A stretch of DNA of 11,702 nt from an uncultured Mycoplasmatota bacterium (GCA_900551925.1 URXR01000039.1:1-11702); one strand, 5' to 3'; shown: positions 1 to 6,978, counted from the stretch's first letter. The notes: generated by a model from the letters alone, not told the origin. Program-made: numbers and translations.

Positions 1-647
1 ACGGATTTAGTACAAATACAGATACGCATATGATAAAGAATATGGAATGGGGAGCTATTTCTTATTTATCTCATAGTAGATATGGAATATGTAGTGATGG
101 AGTTTGCTATAAAATATATAGAAATAATAATAGTAACTATCTAACAGGATGTGGTTCATCTGCAGGAAGTTCAGAAACAACAACTTGTAATACTTATAAC
201 ACAGAAGAGGGAATGCTTGCATCAACAACAGGAAATATCTATGGAATATATGATATGAATGGAGGCGCAAATGATTATGTAATGGGTAATGTAGTAAGCC
301 CAGATGGAGAACAGATGATGAGTGGCTATTCTGCTACAAATAATTCTGGATATACTGGAATAATATATGCTGGAGGAAATTATACTTCGTATACAGGAAC
401 ATATAGTTATCCTAATTCAAAATATTATGATAAATATAGTTATGGAACAAGTTTTAGTCAAATAATAAGAAGTAAATTAGGGGATAGTATAAAAGAAGTA
501 AAATCAGACTCATTATTATGGTATAATGGCAATTATTATATGGCTCATAATTTATATCCTTGGTTTGTTAGAGGTATGTTTACTCAAGGAAATGGTGGAG
601 GCGGAAGAGGACCTAGTCATTCTACTCATTTAATTATTATTAGTTAG
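1..647 (+). CDS. 3' part of a secreted/surface protein with a degenerate FGE (SUMF1)-like region
   Basis: The frame is open from the first bases of the window (codons from position 3) to TAG at 645-647, so this is the C-terminal part of a longer protein with 214 residues visible. The ATG at 30 has no ribosome binding site and is internal. The fragment is rich in Gly, Ser, Asn, Thr and Tyr, as expected for an exported protein. It has an IYGIYDMNGGANDYVMGN stretch (roughly window residues 84-101) that resembles the YDMSGxxWEW-type motif of the formylglycine-generating-enzyme/C-type-lectin fold. Near the end there is an LYPWFVRG motif, like the WxxRGGS segment of that fold. The usual downstream part ending in GFR is absent; instead there is a short GNGGGGRGP tail. 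From memory, similar domains follow pilin-like N-termini in gut Firmicutes, but that end lies outside the window. The fold assignment is inference; the function is unknown. Confidence 0.65.
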   Translation, partial: GFSTNTDTHMIKNMEWGAISYLSHSRYGICSDGVCYKIYRNNNSNYLTGCGSSAGSSETTTCNTYNTEEGMLASTTGNIYGIYDMNGGANDYVMGNVVSPDGEQMMSGYSATNNSGYTGIIYAGGNYTSYTGTYSYPNSKYYDKYSYGTSFSQIIRSKLGDSIKEVKSDSLLWYNGNYYMAHNLYPWFVRGMFTQGNGGGGRGPSHSTHLIIIS

Positions 648-661
648 AAAAAAGTTTCTTA

Positions 662-705
662 CTAAATTACTTTAAATATTAAAATAGTTAATTTTAGCTT
701 TTTTT
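662..705 (+). terminator. probable weak intrinsic terminator after the first gene
   Basis: An imperfect A/T hairpin pairs CTAAATTA (662-669) with TAATTTTAG (689-697) with one bulged T, and is followed by C and seven T. A shorter alternative pairs TTAAAAT with ATTTTAG (679-697). The stem is nearly all A-T, so it is weaker than the other terminators in this window. Confidence 0.45.
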
Positions 706-742
706 ATGCTGTGTCTAATTTTAAATATTTCTTTTTAAAACC

Positions 743-771
743 TTTAAAAAAGTTAGTTCTTGTTATATAAT
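743..771 (+). promoter_or_regulatory. sigma-A-like promoter for the small membrane protein/DUF368 unit
   Basis: A TTTAAA box (743-748) lies 17 bases before a perfect TATAAT (766-771). The predicted start of transcription is about 778, directly ahead of the ribosome binding site at 782-786, so the leader is short. Confidence 0.6.
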
Positions 772-793
772 GTTATTATATGGAGGATTTAAT

Positions 794-1066
794 ATGAAGA
801 AAAAAAGAGTAAGAAATATAATTTGGATAATAATTGATGCTTTAATTGTTCTTATAGTAGCATATTTTGTAGTTGGATATTTTAATTTTTTTAACATAAG
901 TAAAGGAAAAGAACCTATTTTTGAAGGTGAAGTTACTAATTATAAAAGAGGAATAGGTAATGTAACAGTTCATAATTATAAACTTTATAAAGTTGTAGAA
1001 TATGAAATTCCTGATCAAAATGTGTCTTATAGTATGAAACTATGGTTTATGGATGATGTTAAATAG
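794..1066 (+). CDS. small single-pass membrane protein of unknown function (90 aa)
   Basis: The chosen start is the ATG at 794, which has GGAGG at 782-786 seven bases upstream. The in-frame ATG at 770 is part of the -10 box region and cannot be the start. The product has a positively charged N-terminus (MKKKRVRN), one hydrophobic segment at about residues 8-28, and about 60 residues that should lie outside the membrane, including KPIF-like and VTVHNYKLYKVVEYEIP segments that look like short beta strands. I recognise no family. It is the first gene of a unit with the DUF368 gene: only seven bases separate the two, and the AGGTGA ribosome binding site of the next gene overlaps this stop codon. 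This suggests coupled translation and perhaps a shared role at the membrane, which is inference. Confidence 0.75.
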   Translation: MKKKRVRNIIWIIIDALIVLIVAYFVVGYFNFFNISKGKEPIFEGEVTNYKRGIGNVTVHNYKLYKVVEYEIPDQNVSYSMKLWFMDDVK

Positions 1067-1073
1067 GTGATTT

Positions 1074-1859
1074 ATGAAACTGAAAGATAGTTTTATATCA
1101 TTAGTTAAAGGAGGAATTCTTGGGCTTTCTAGTTTAGTTCCGGGGATAAGTATTGGTTCTAATCTAATATCTTTAGATGTTTTTAATCATGTTTTAGAGG
1201 CCTTAAATAATTTATTTAAAAAGGGAAATAGAAAATTATTTTTAGTAGTTATTCCTCTTGTGATTGGGGTTTTAGCAGGAGTTTTGGCAGGTTCTAGATT
1301 AGTTTTTTATTTTTTAGATAACTATAAAATGCCAACGATTTTTCTATTTATCGGTATTTTAGCTGGAGCTTTTCGTTTAGTTTGGAAAAAGGAATCGAGA
1401 TTTTTAACTGGCAGAAATATTTTTATTTTTTTAGGAGTAGGAATTTTTCTGTTTTTGTTACAATTTTTAGTAATTAATAATCTTGATTTTAGTAATTTTA
1501 ATGCTATTTTAACTGCTATTTTGGGAGGAGTACTCGGAGGATTTTTAGTATTTGTTCCAGGTTTATCAGGACTTAAAGAACTTTTTACTAATGTTTTTAG
1601 TTTAGATAATATTTTGGCTATTATAGTATTTATTTTAATTTTAATTATTGCAATTATTCTGTTAGCTAAGTTTATTTATTATTTAATAGGTAAATATAAA
1701 AATTTAAGTTATTTAGTTTTGCTCGGAGGAATTAGTTCTTCTATAGTTATATTAATATTAGAAATAGGAAAGTTTACAATTAGTTTTGTAAATATATTTA
1801 CATCAATACTTACTTTTTTATGGGGGTATATTTTGATTAAAAATTTGGAAAAAGAGTGA
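1074..1859 (+). CDS. DUF368 family membrane protein, probable undecaprenyl-phosphate transporter relative (PopT type)
   Basis: A 261-residue polytopic membrane protein with about eight hydrophobic segments. It has the two-repeat layout of DUF368: a first PG motif near residues 22-30 (VPGISIGSN), a MPTIFLFIGILAGAF segment at 86-100, and a second PG motif near 161-169 (VPGLSGLKE). DUF368 proteins have been shown to recycle the lipid carrier undecaprenyl phosphate across the cytoplasmic membrane for wall synthesis. Both signature motifs are unusual: the family norm is close to PGVSGGT in the first and PGISGSF in the second. The fold looks intact but substrate handling may differ. The start at 1074 follows AGGTGA (1065-1070). 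The stop is part of the terminator stem. Family placement is confident; the transport role in this variant is inferred. Confidence 0.82.
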   Translation: MKLKDSFISLVKGGILGLSSLVPGISIGSNLISLDVFNHVLEALNNLFKKGNRKLFLVVIPLVIGVLAGVLAGSRLVFYFLDNYKMPTIFLFIGILAGAFRLVWKKESRFLTGRNIFIFLGVGIFLFLLQFLVINNLDFSNFNAILTAILGGVLGGFLVFVPGLSGLKELFTNVFSLDNILAIIVFILILIIAIILLAKFIYYLIGKYKNLSYLVLLGGISSSIVILILEIGKFTISFVNIFTSILTFLWGYILIKNLEKE

Positions 1860-1880
1860 TATATTAGTCACTTTTTTATT
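1850..1880 (+). terminator. intrinsic terminator after the DUF368 gene
   Basis: AAAAGAGTGA (1850-1859) pairs with TCACTTTTTT (1868-1877), with one G-T pair and an eight-base loop. The stem contains the TGA stop codon of the DUF368 gene, and the T-run forms its 3' arm. Confidence 0.75.
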
Positions 1881-1907
1881 TTTGGTAAAAATTGTTAATT
1901 TTTGTTG

Positions 1908-1936
1908 TTGACTTTTTACTTTCTAAATAGTAATAT
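1908..1936 (+). promoter_or_regulatory. sigma-A-like promoter for nrdD-nrdG-smr
   Basis: TTGACT (1908-1913) lies 17 bases before TAATAT (1931-1936). It starts directly after the DUF368 terminator and about 40 bases ahead of the nrdD ribosome binding site. Confidence 0.6.
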
Positions 1937-1951
1937 CAAATTAGAAACTAT
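1920..1951 (+). promoter_or_regulatory. inverted repeats around the nrdD -10 box, possible operator
   Basis: TTTCTAA (1920-1926) and TTAGAAA (1941-1947) are exact inverted 7-mers flanking the -10 box. A second pair, ATAGT (1927-1931) and ACTAT (1947-1951), lies in the same stretch. The arrangement could bind a dimeric regulator. It does not look like the NrdR box consensus as I know it. In DNA this AT-rich, chance is possible. Confidence 0.3.
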
Positions 1952-1976
1952 TAATAATAAGAAGGAGGTAATATTA

Positions 1977-4373
1977 ATGATCACTCTAAATGACACAGTA
2001 TTAGAATTAACAGTCATAAAAAGAGATGGTAAAAAAACAAAATTTGATGAAGGAAAGATTGCTATTGCTATTAAAAAGGGCTTTGACAGTATAGAAAATT
2101 CCCCATATACTGACAAAGATGTTACAAAAGTTTATGAAGCAGTCTTAAAGGATATAACAAAAAAATATGAAACAAAAAAGAGTATCAAAATTGAAGATAT
2201 TCAAGATTTAATTGAGGAAAAGTTGAAACGTTATGAATATATGGACGTTTATCAAAATTTTTCTAGTTATAGGGCTTTAAGAAATAAGTCACGCGAGGTT
2301 TTTAAAACTAAGGAGCATAAGTTTTTAAAATCTATTGAAAAACTTGGTATGGAAGATGCAAAAAATGTCGATTTGAAGCGTGAAAATGCTAATGTTGATG
2401 GTGATACTGCTATGGGCACAATGCTTCAATTTGGTAGTACTTTGACCAAAGAATTTGCAAAAAGTTATTTAATGAAAGATAAATTTGCAGATGCTCATGA
2501 TAGAGGGGCTATTCATATTCATGATATGGATTTTATGCCTATGGGCACTACTACATGTTGTCAAATTGATTTAAATGAATTATTTAAAGATGGATTTTCA
2601 ACAGGACATGGTTATTTGAGAACTCCAAATAGTATTATGTCTTATGCTGCGCTGGCTGCTATTGCGATTCAATCTAATCAAAATGATCAACATGGTGGAC
2701 AATCTATTCCAGCTTTTGATTATTATATGGCTCCTGGAGTTGTTAAAACTTATAAAAAGGAATTAAAACAAGCTATTTATGATTATTTAGAGCTTGAGGG
2801 ATTTTTAAACTTTATAAAATTTAATAAAATAGAAAAGGAATTAGATAAAATAACTACTATTGATTATGATATAAGCAATTTAGATAGTTTTGCTAAAGAA
2901 GAAGAAAGAGTTTTAAAGATATTTAGACTTGCTAATAAAAAAGCTCTTGATAAAACTGATAGAATGACTTATCAAGCTATGGAAAGCTTTGTACATAATT
3001 TAAATACTATGCATTCTAGAGCAGGGGCTCAAGTACCATTTTCTTCAGTTAATTTTGGTACTGATACTTCAAGTGAAGGTAGGATGGTAATTAGAAATTT
3101 CTTGCTTGCTACGGAAGCAGGACTTGGTAAGGGAGAAACACCAATTTTTCCAGTATCAATTTTTAAAGTAAAAGAGGGAGTTAATTATAATAAAAAGGAT
3201 CCTAATTATGATTTGTTTCTTTTAGCATGTAGAGTTTCTGCGAAAAGATTGTTCCCTAATTTTTCATTTATTGATGCGCCTTTTAATAAAGCTTATTATA
3301 AAGAGGGAGATTATAAAACAGAAGTTGGTTATATGGGGTGTAGAACTAGAGTACTTGGCAATGTAGTTGATCCTAATAAAGCTATTACTCCAGGAAGGGG
3401 GAATCTTTCTTTTACTTCTATTAACTTGGTAAGACTTGGAATAAAGTATGGTATTTTAAACAATGATAAACCTGATTTTGATGGTTTTTATAAAGAACTT
3501 ACAGAAATGATGGATTTAGTAAAGGATCAATTACTTGAACGTTTTGAACTTCAATGTAAGAAAAAAATATATAATTTTCCATTTTTACTTGGTCAAGGTA
3601 TTTGGATTGATTCAAAAACTTTAAAAAATGATGATCGTATTAAGAGAGTATTAAAACAAGGTACTTTAAGTATTGGATTCATTGGGCTTGCTGAATGTCT
3701 TAAAGCTTTAATCGGAGAACATCATGGTGAAAGTAAAAAAGCGTTTAATAAAGGATATGAAATTATTAAATTTATGCGTGATAGATGTGATTATTATGCT
3801 AAAGAATATAAGCTTAATTTTACACTTTTAGCTACTCCAGCTGAAGGATTGTCTGGAAGATTTACTGCTATTGATCGTTCGATATATGGTAAATTAAAAG
3901 GTATTACTGATAGAGAATATTATACTAATTCTTTCCATGTACCAGTTTATTATAAAATTACTATTGATAAGAAAATAAAAATTGAAGCACCATTCCATGC
4001 TCTTACTAATGCTGGACATATAACATATGTTGAACTTGATGGAGATCCTACTACTAATGTAAATGCTTTTGTAAAAATAGTTAAGCAAATGAAGGAAGCT
4101 GGAATTGGTTATGGTGCGATTAATCATCCAGTGGATAGAGATCCAGTGTGCGGATTTACTGGAGTTATTAATGATATATGTCCTGGCTGTGGAAGAACGG
4201 AAAAAGATGGAGTTAAGTTTGAAAGAATTAGAAGAATTACGGGTTATTTAGTAGGAACAGTAGATAGGTTTAATAATAGTAAGCGTGCTGAAGAACATGA
4301 TAGAGTAAAACATGATAAAGTTCGTCCAGATAAGAAAAATACTTCTTCTAAAAATGAAGAAAGTTCGAAATGA
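1977..4373 (+). CDS. nrdD: anaerobic (class III) ribonucleoside-triphosphate reductase, large subunit
   Basis: Makes deoxyribonucleotides from ribonucleoside triphosphates without oxygen, using a glycyl radical set by NrdG. The product is 798 residues, slightly longer than usual for the family, with a charged Lys/Ser/Asp tail. The start is ATG 1977 behind a near-perfect AAGGAGGT (1962-1969); the longer frame from 1902 runs through the promoter. An N-terminal ATP-cone lies at about residues 11-105 (VIKRDGKKTKFDEGKI). The catalytic barrel includes the IHIHDMDF motif and a CysCys pair at 194-195. The C-terminal metal site has Cys725, Cys735 and Cys738 (VCGFTG...CPGCG), and the glycyl radical site RRITGY places Gly756. 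Only three Cys are seen in the metal knuckle; I recall the same DPVCG form in other Firmicutes. The ATP-cone implies allosteric control by ATP/dATP. The gene overlaps nrdG by four bases. Confidence 0.96.
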   Translation: MITLNDTVLELTVIKRDGKKTKFDEGKIAIAIKKGFDSIENSPYTDKDVTKVYEAVLKDITKKYETKKSIKIEDIQDLIEEKLKRYEYMDVYQNFSSYRALRNKSREVFKTKEHKFLKSIEKLGMEDAKNVDLKRENANVDGDTAMGTMLQFGSTLTKEFAKSYLMKDKFADAHDRGAIHIHDMDFMPMGTTTCCQIDLNELFKDGFSTGHGYLRTPNSIMSYAALAAIAIQSNQNDQHGGQSIPAFDYYMAPGVVKTYKKELKQAIYDYLELEGFLNFIKFNKIEKELDKITTIDYDISNLDSFAKEEERVLKIFRLANKKALDKTDRMTYQAMESFVHNLNTMHSRAGAQVPFSSVNFGTDTSSEGRMVIRNFLLATEAGLGKGETPIFPVSIFKVKEGVNYNKKDPNYDLFLLACRVSAKRLFPNFSFIDAPFNKAYYKEGDYKTEVGYMGCRTRVLGNVVDPNKAITPGRGNLSFTSINLVRLGIKYGILNNDKPDFDGFYKELTEMMDLVKDQLLERFELQCKKKIYNFPFLLGQGIWIDSKTLKNDDRIKRVLKQGTLSIGFIGLAECLKALIGEHHGESKKAFNKGYEIIKFMRDRCDYYAKEYKLNFTLLATPAEGLSGRFTAIDRSIYGKLKGITDREYYTNSFHVPVYYKITIDKKIKIEAPFHALTNAGHITYVELDGDPTTNVNAFVKIVKQMKEAGIGYGAINHPVDRDPVCGFTGVINDICPGCGRTEKDGVKFERIRRITGYLVGTVDRFNNSKRAEEHDRVKHDKVRPDKKNTSSKNEESSK

Positions 4374-4912
4374 AAATAAGATTAGCGGATGATAATTTAT
4401 TAACAGATAGCATTGTAGATGGCGAAGGTTTAAGAGCAGTTTTGTGGACTCAAGGATGTAGTCATAACTGTAAAGGTTGTCACAATCCAGAGACTCATGA
4501 TTTTAATAAAGGAGTTTTAGTTGAAGTAGACGAGGTAAAACAACTTATTAAAGATTTAACACTTCAAGATGGAATAACATTTTCTGGAGGTGATCCTTTC
4601 TTTCAACCAGAGCCTTGTATAGAAATTGCTAAGTTTGCTAAAGAGGAAGGCTTAAATGTTTGGGCTTATACAGGATTTTTATTTGAGGATTTAATTAAGA
4701 ATGAAAAAATGAGAGAATTTCTTAATTATATTGATGTTTTAGTAGATGGAAAGTTTGAACTTGAGAATAAAAGTTTAAATCTTAAGTTTCGAGGATCTAC
4801 TAATCAAAGAATAATAAATGTTCCAAGAAGTTTAAAGATGGGAAAAGTGTCTCAAATAAAAAAATATGACCGAGTAAGTGCGAAAAAAAATCCAAAAACA
4901 TTATATATATGA
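4370..4912 (+). CDS. nrdG: anaerobic ribonucleotide reductase activating protein (radical SAM)
   Basis: Cleaves S-adenosylmethionine with a [4Fe-4S] cluster to place the glycyl radical on NrdD. The product is 180 residues, within the normal range. The cluster motif CSHNCKGC gives Cys30, Cys34 and Cys37, preceded by the family's VDGEGLRAVLWTQG stretch. The SAM-binding GG motif is seen as FSGGDPF at about 65-71. The start ATG at 4370 overlaps the nrdD stop in an ATGA. The sequence ahead of it offers only a weak ribosome binding site, so translation is probably coupled to nrdD, which suits the fixed pairing of enzyme and activase. Its own stop overlaps the start of the smr gene in the same way. 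Confidence 0.95.
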   Translation: MKIRLADDNLLTDSIVDGEGLRAVLWTQGCSHNCKGCHNPETHDFNKGVLVEVDEVKQLIKDLTLQDGITFSGGDPFFQPEPCIEIAKFAKEEGLNVWAYTGFLFEDLIKNEKMREFLNYIDVLVDGKFELENKSLNLKFRGSTNQRIINVPRSLKMGKVSQIKKYDRVSAKKNPKTLYI

Positions 4913-5169
4913 TAGATAATTATATGTTATTTAGTAATCTTCCTACTTTAGATTTACATGGAGAAAATAGATATAGTGCTATTTATTATACTTCTCTTTT
5001 TATAAATGATAATTATAAATTAAATAATAAATTAGTTAAAATAGTTCATGGTAAAGGAGAAGGAGTATTAAAAAAAGAGATTCATAAATTTTTAAGGACT
5101 AATAATTTAGTTAAAGTATATAAAATAGATTGTTTTAATGAAGGAGTAACTATTGTTGAATTATATTAA
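4909..5169 (+). CDS. small stand-alone Smr domain protein
   Basis: An 86-residue protein made of almost nothing but an Smr domain. It has LDLHG at residues 14-18 and the VHGKGEGVL motif at about 46-54, the two hallmark motifs of the fold found at the C-terminus of MutS2. Smr domains bind or nick nucleic acid, and related ones act on stalled ribosomes or branched DNA. With no MutS2 ATPase attached, the target cannot be told here. The ATG at 4909 overlaps the nrdG stop (ATGA), and the bases ahead contain no Shine-Dalgarno sequence, so expression should depend on ribosomes finishing nrdG. A second ATG at codon 6 (4924) also lacks a binding site. It is last in the operon, before a terminator. Confidence 0.85.
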   Translation: MIDNYMLFSNLPTLDLHGENRYSAIYYTSLFINDNYKLNNKLVKIVHGKGEGVLKKEIHKFLRTNNLVKVYKIDCFNEGVTIVELY

Positions 5170-5177
5170 TTTATAAT

Positions 5178-5223
5178 AAAAAAACTTAACATAATTGATT
5201 TTTAGATCAATAGTTAAGTTTTT
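5178..5223. terminator. bidirectional terminator between smr and sspI
   Basis: AAAAACTTAAC (5180-5190) pairs with GTTAAGTTTTT (5213-5223), and inside it ATTGAT (5194-5199) pairs with ATCAAT (5206-5211). A-runs on the left and T-runs on the right let the hairpin stop transcription from both convergent genes. The right arm overlaps the sspI stop codon. Confidence 0.8.
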
Positions 5224-5431
5224 ATTTGTTAATATTTTTTTTGATGATATTAGCAATATTCATTTTTTCACTATCATTTAAATCATTCCAAAAAAGTTCT
5301 AACATAACACCAAGTCCTGGAAGAACTAACTCATCGTTAGTAATTACTGATTCATTTATGGTATTAATAATAGTTTGTTCATCATCATTTTTTATTTTTT
5401 CAATGACATTTGCTCTTATATCTATATTCAT
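5222..5431 (-). CDS. sspI: small acid-soluble spore protein, SspI family
   Basis: A 69-residue protein matching the SspI family of minor small acid-soluble spore proteins along its length: an N-terminal MNIDIRANVIEKI segment, the signature LPGLGVMLELFW at residues 37-48, and a charged NDSEKMNI helix near the end. B. subtilis SspI is about 71 residues. These proteins are made in the forespore and stay in the mature spore. I chose the ATG at 5431 over the ATG at 5443 because GGTGA (5437-5441 on the reverse strand) lies five bases ahead of it, and because family members start at this point. The stop lies in the shared terminator. A sigma-G-type promoter sits directly upstream. Presence of this gene implies that the organism, or its recent ancestor, sporulates. 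Confidence 0.88.
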   Translation of the reverse strand: MNIDIRANVIEKIKNDDEQTIINTINESVITNDELVLPGLGVMLELFWNDLNDSEKMNIANIIKKNINK

Positions 5432-5446
5432 TTTTATCACCATTAT

Positions 5447-5475
5447 TAGGATGTCAAATTAGAGTAAATTTATAC
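5447..5475 (-). promoter_or_regulatory. sigma-G (forespore) type promoter of sspI
   Basis: On the minus strand, GTATA (5475-5471) is followed after 17 bases by CATCCTA (5453-5447). This fits the B. subtilis sigma-G consensus GHATR - 17/18 - CATXHTA at every defined position. No good sigma-A promoter is positioned for the gene. Caveat: transcription would begin near 5440, leaving a leader of only about ten bases that barely includes the GGTGA. Confidence 0.55.
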
Positions 5476-5480
5476 TAATT

Positions 5481-5522
5481 TTTAGAAAAAACTACAAAAT
5501 CTTTTAAAAATTTATATATAAT
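5481..5522 (+). promoter_or_regulatory. probable promoter region of the 5542 gene, boxes ambiguous
   Basis: TATAAT at 5517-5522 has no good -35 box, and a start from it would begin on the ribosome binding site. An alternative is TTTAGA (5481-5486) with TTAAAA (5504-5509) at 17-base spacing. The region is too AT-rich to decide. Confidence 0.25.
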
Positions 5523-5541
5523 ATGATTAGGAGGATAAAAG

Positions 5542-6357
5542 ATGGAATTTATTAAAAATAAAAAGTTAATAGTTTTACTGATTATAATAGTAGTTTTAGG
5601 TTTATTTTTATTGGGATTTTATATATTTTCAAATTCTAATGATAGCGATACCGATAATGCTAATAAGGAAAATACAAATGAAGAAGTTACTTATCCAACA
5701 GTTTCTGATACAGAGGAAGCTATTTTAAAAACAGTTTATAATGAAAATGTTTCAGTGTATGCTACTGGGTTTACAACACCTGGTGGTAATACAGAAAATA
5801 TATTTGGGAATGAATCTGAAACATTAGCGGATAATTTAAGTCAAGAAACAAAAATGGCGATAGCACTTTATGCTATTGAAAATGATGTAAATACTTTGAG
5901 CACTATTAGTTGTAGTGATGTTAGTTGGAATAGTAGTTGGGATGATAGATGTGGAGGAGCTGGAGAGAATATGGCTTATCAAATTCTAGTTTCTGATTTA
6001 AATGATAAAGTGGTACAGATTTTTAATAAAGATTTAGATTACTCAGCTCTTAATCTAGATGATTTAACTATTGGTACTTGTACTGATAATAATAAGATTT
6101 ATCCATTTCGTTATATTGAAGATTTAGGTATATATGTAAGTGTAATTAAAGATAATTGCAATTTAAATAGAAGATTGGAAGTTACTAAATTAGTAAAAAC
6201 TCAAGCTAATGATACTCTTACTTTAGATGTTTATTATACTCTTTATCAAAATAATAAAGAACTTGATAAACGACAAGATAAATTTTATTTTAAGATAAAA
6301 GAAGATGGGACATACTATTTTTATAGTTCAGTAATGGTTGGAAAAAATTTGCAATAG
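5542..6357 (+). CDS. membrane-anchored exported protein of unknown function (271 aa)
   Basis: The start ATG at 5542 has a strong AGGAGG at 5529-5534. The product has a short basic N-terminus (KNKK), one hydrophobic segment at about residues 8-29 and no lipobox cysteine, so it is most likely a signal anchor with the rest outside. A low-complexity Asn/Asp/Ser/Glu linker (31-50) leads to a folded domain of about 210 residues. That domain has four cysteines (124, 137, 180, 206), which could form two disulfides outside the cell. The C-terminal part alternates hydrophobic and polar residues like a beta sheet (TLDVYYTLYQ...YYFYSSVMV). I do not recognise the family. It appears to be transcribed alone: lemA behind it has its own promoter, although no terminator was found between them. 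Confidence 0.8.
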   Translation: MEFIKNKKLIVLLIIIVVLGLFLLGFYIFSNSNDSDTDNANKENTNEEVTYPTVSDTEEAILKTVYNENVSVYATGFTTPGGNTENIFGNESETLADNLSQETKMAIALYAIENDVNTLSTISCSDVSWNSSWDDRCGGAGENMAYQILVSDLNDKVVQIFNKDLDYSALNLDDLTIGTCTDNNKIYPFRYIEDLGIYVSVIKDNCNLNRRLEVTKLVKTQANDTLTLDVYYTLYQNNKELDKRQDKFYFKIKEDGTYYFYSSVMVGKNLQ

Positions 6358-6376
6358 ATTAAATTATTAAAAAATA

Positions 6377-6405
6377 TTGAAAAAGATATTTTATTAGAGT
6401 ATACT
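6377..6405 (+). promoter_or_regulatory. sigma-A-like promoter of lemA
   Basis: TTGAAA (6377-6382) and TATACT (6400-6405), each one base from consensus, with a 17-base spacer and just ahead of the lemA ribosome binding site (6412-6418). Confidence 0.7.
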
Positions 6406-6426
6406 TTTAATAGAGGAGATGAATTT

Positions 6427-6978
6427 ATGATAGTAGGAATAGTAATTGGAGCAATAGTATTAATTATTGTGATTTGGTTTTTTACAACTTATAATAAGTT
6501 AGTAAATTTAAGAAATAAAAAAGATGATCAGTGGTCACAAATTGAAGTGGAATTAAAAAGAAGAGCAGATTTAATTCCTAATTTAGTGGAAACAGTAAAG
6601 GGATATGCTAAACATGAAAACTCAACGTTAGAAGAAGTAATAAGTGCTAGAAATAATTATTTAAGTGCTAATACTCCTGAAGAGGAAATGAAAGCAAATG
6701 GTGCGATTAGTGAAGCTTTATCAAAACTTTTTGCTTTATCTGAAAGTTATCCTGATTTAAAAGCTAATCAAAACTTTTTATCTTTACAAAGTGATTTAAA
6801 GGAAACTGAAGATAAGATTTCTTATGCTAGACAATTTTATAATGATGCTGTTTTAACTTATAATAATAAAGTAGAAATGGTTCCTTCTAATATTGTGGCA
6901 GGTATTACGAAGTTTAAAAAAGCTACTTTCTTTGAAGTAGATGCTAAAGATAAAGAAACACCAAAAGTTAGTTTCTAG
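6427..6978 (+). CDS. lemA: LemA family membrane protein
   Basis: The product has 183 residues, the usual size. One N-terminal membrane segment (residues 2-20) is followed by the characteristic helical domain: NLRNKKDDQWSQIEVELKRR, then the family hallmark RADLIPNLVETVKGYAKHE (about 47-65), a middle helix and an ISYARQFYNDAVLTYN helix with the FYNDAV signature. The start ATG at 6427 follows AGAGGAG (6412-6418). LemA proteins form helical bundles anchored in the membrane; their cellular role is not settled. As in many bacteria, the gene sits directly ahead of a DUF2207 gene, which suggests that the two products work together in the envelope. Confidence 0.95.
   Translation: MIVGIVIGAIVLIIVIWFFTTYNKLVNLRNKKDDQWSQIEVELKRRADLIPNLVETVKGYAKHENSTLEEVISARNNYLSANTPEEEMKANGAISEALSKLFALSESYPDLKANQNFLSLQSDLKETEDKISYARQFYNDAVLTYNNKVEMVPSNIVAGITKFKKATFFEVDAKDKETPKVSF

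Noticed and set aside
1860..1976. Riboswitch ahead of nrdD (for example cobalamin)
   Set aside because: After the terminator and promoter only about 30 bases of leader remain, too short for an aptamer; class III reductase also does not use B12.
3894..4127. Minus-strand frame inside nrdD
   Set aside because: It has low-complexity Ile/Ser/Asn composition typical of antisense readings of AT-rich genes and lies over conserved nrdD sequence.
5226..5462. Plus-strand hydrophobic frame opposite sspI
   Set aside because: The minus strand encodes a recognisable SspI protein with its own ribosome site and terminator; the plus frame is its mirror.
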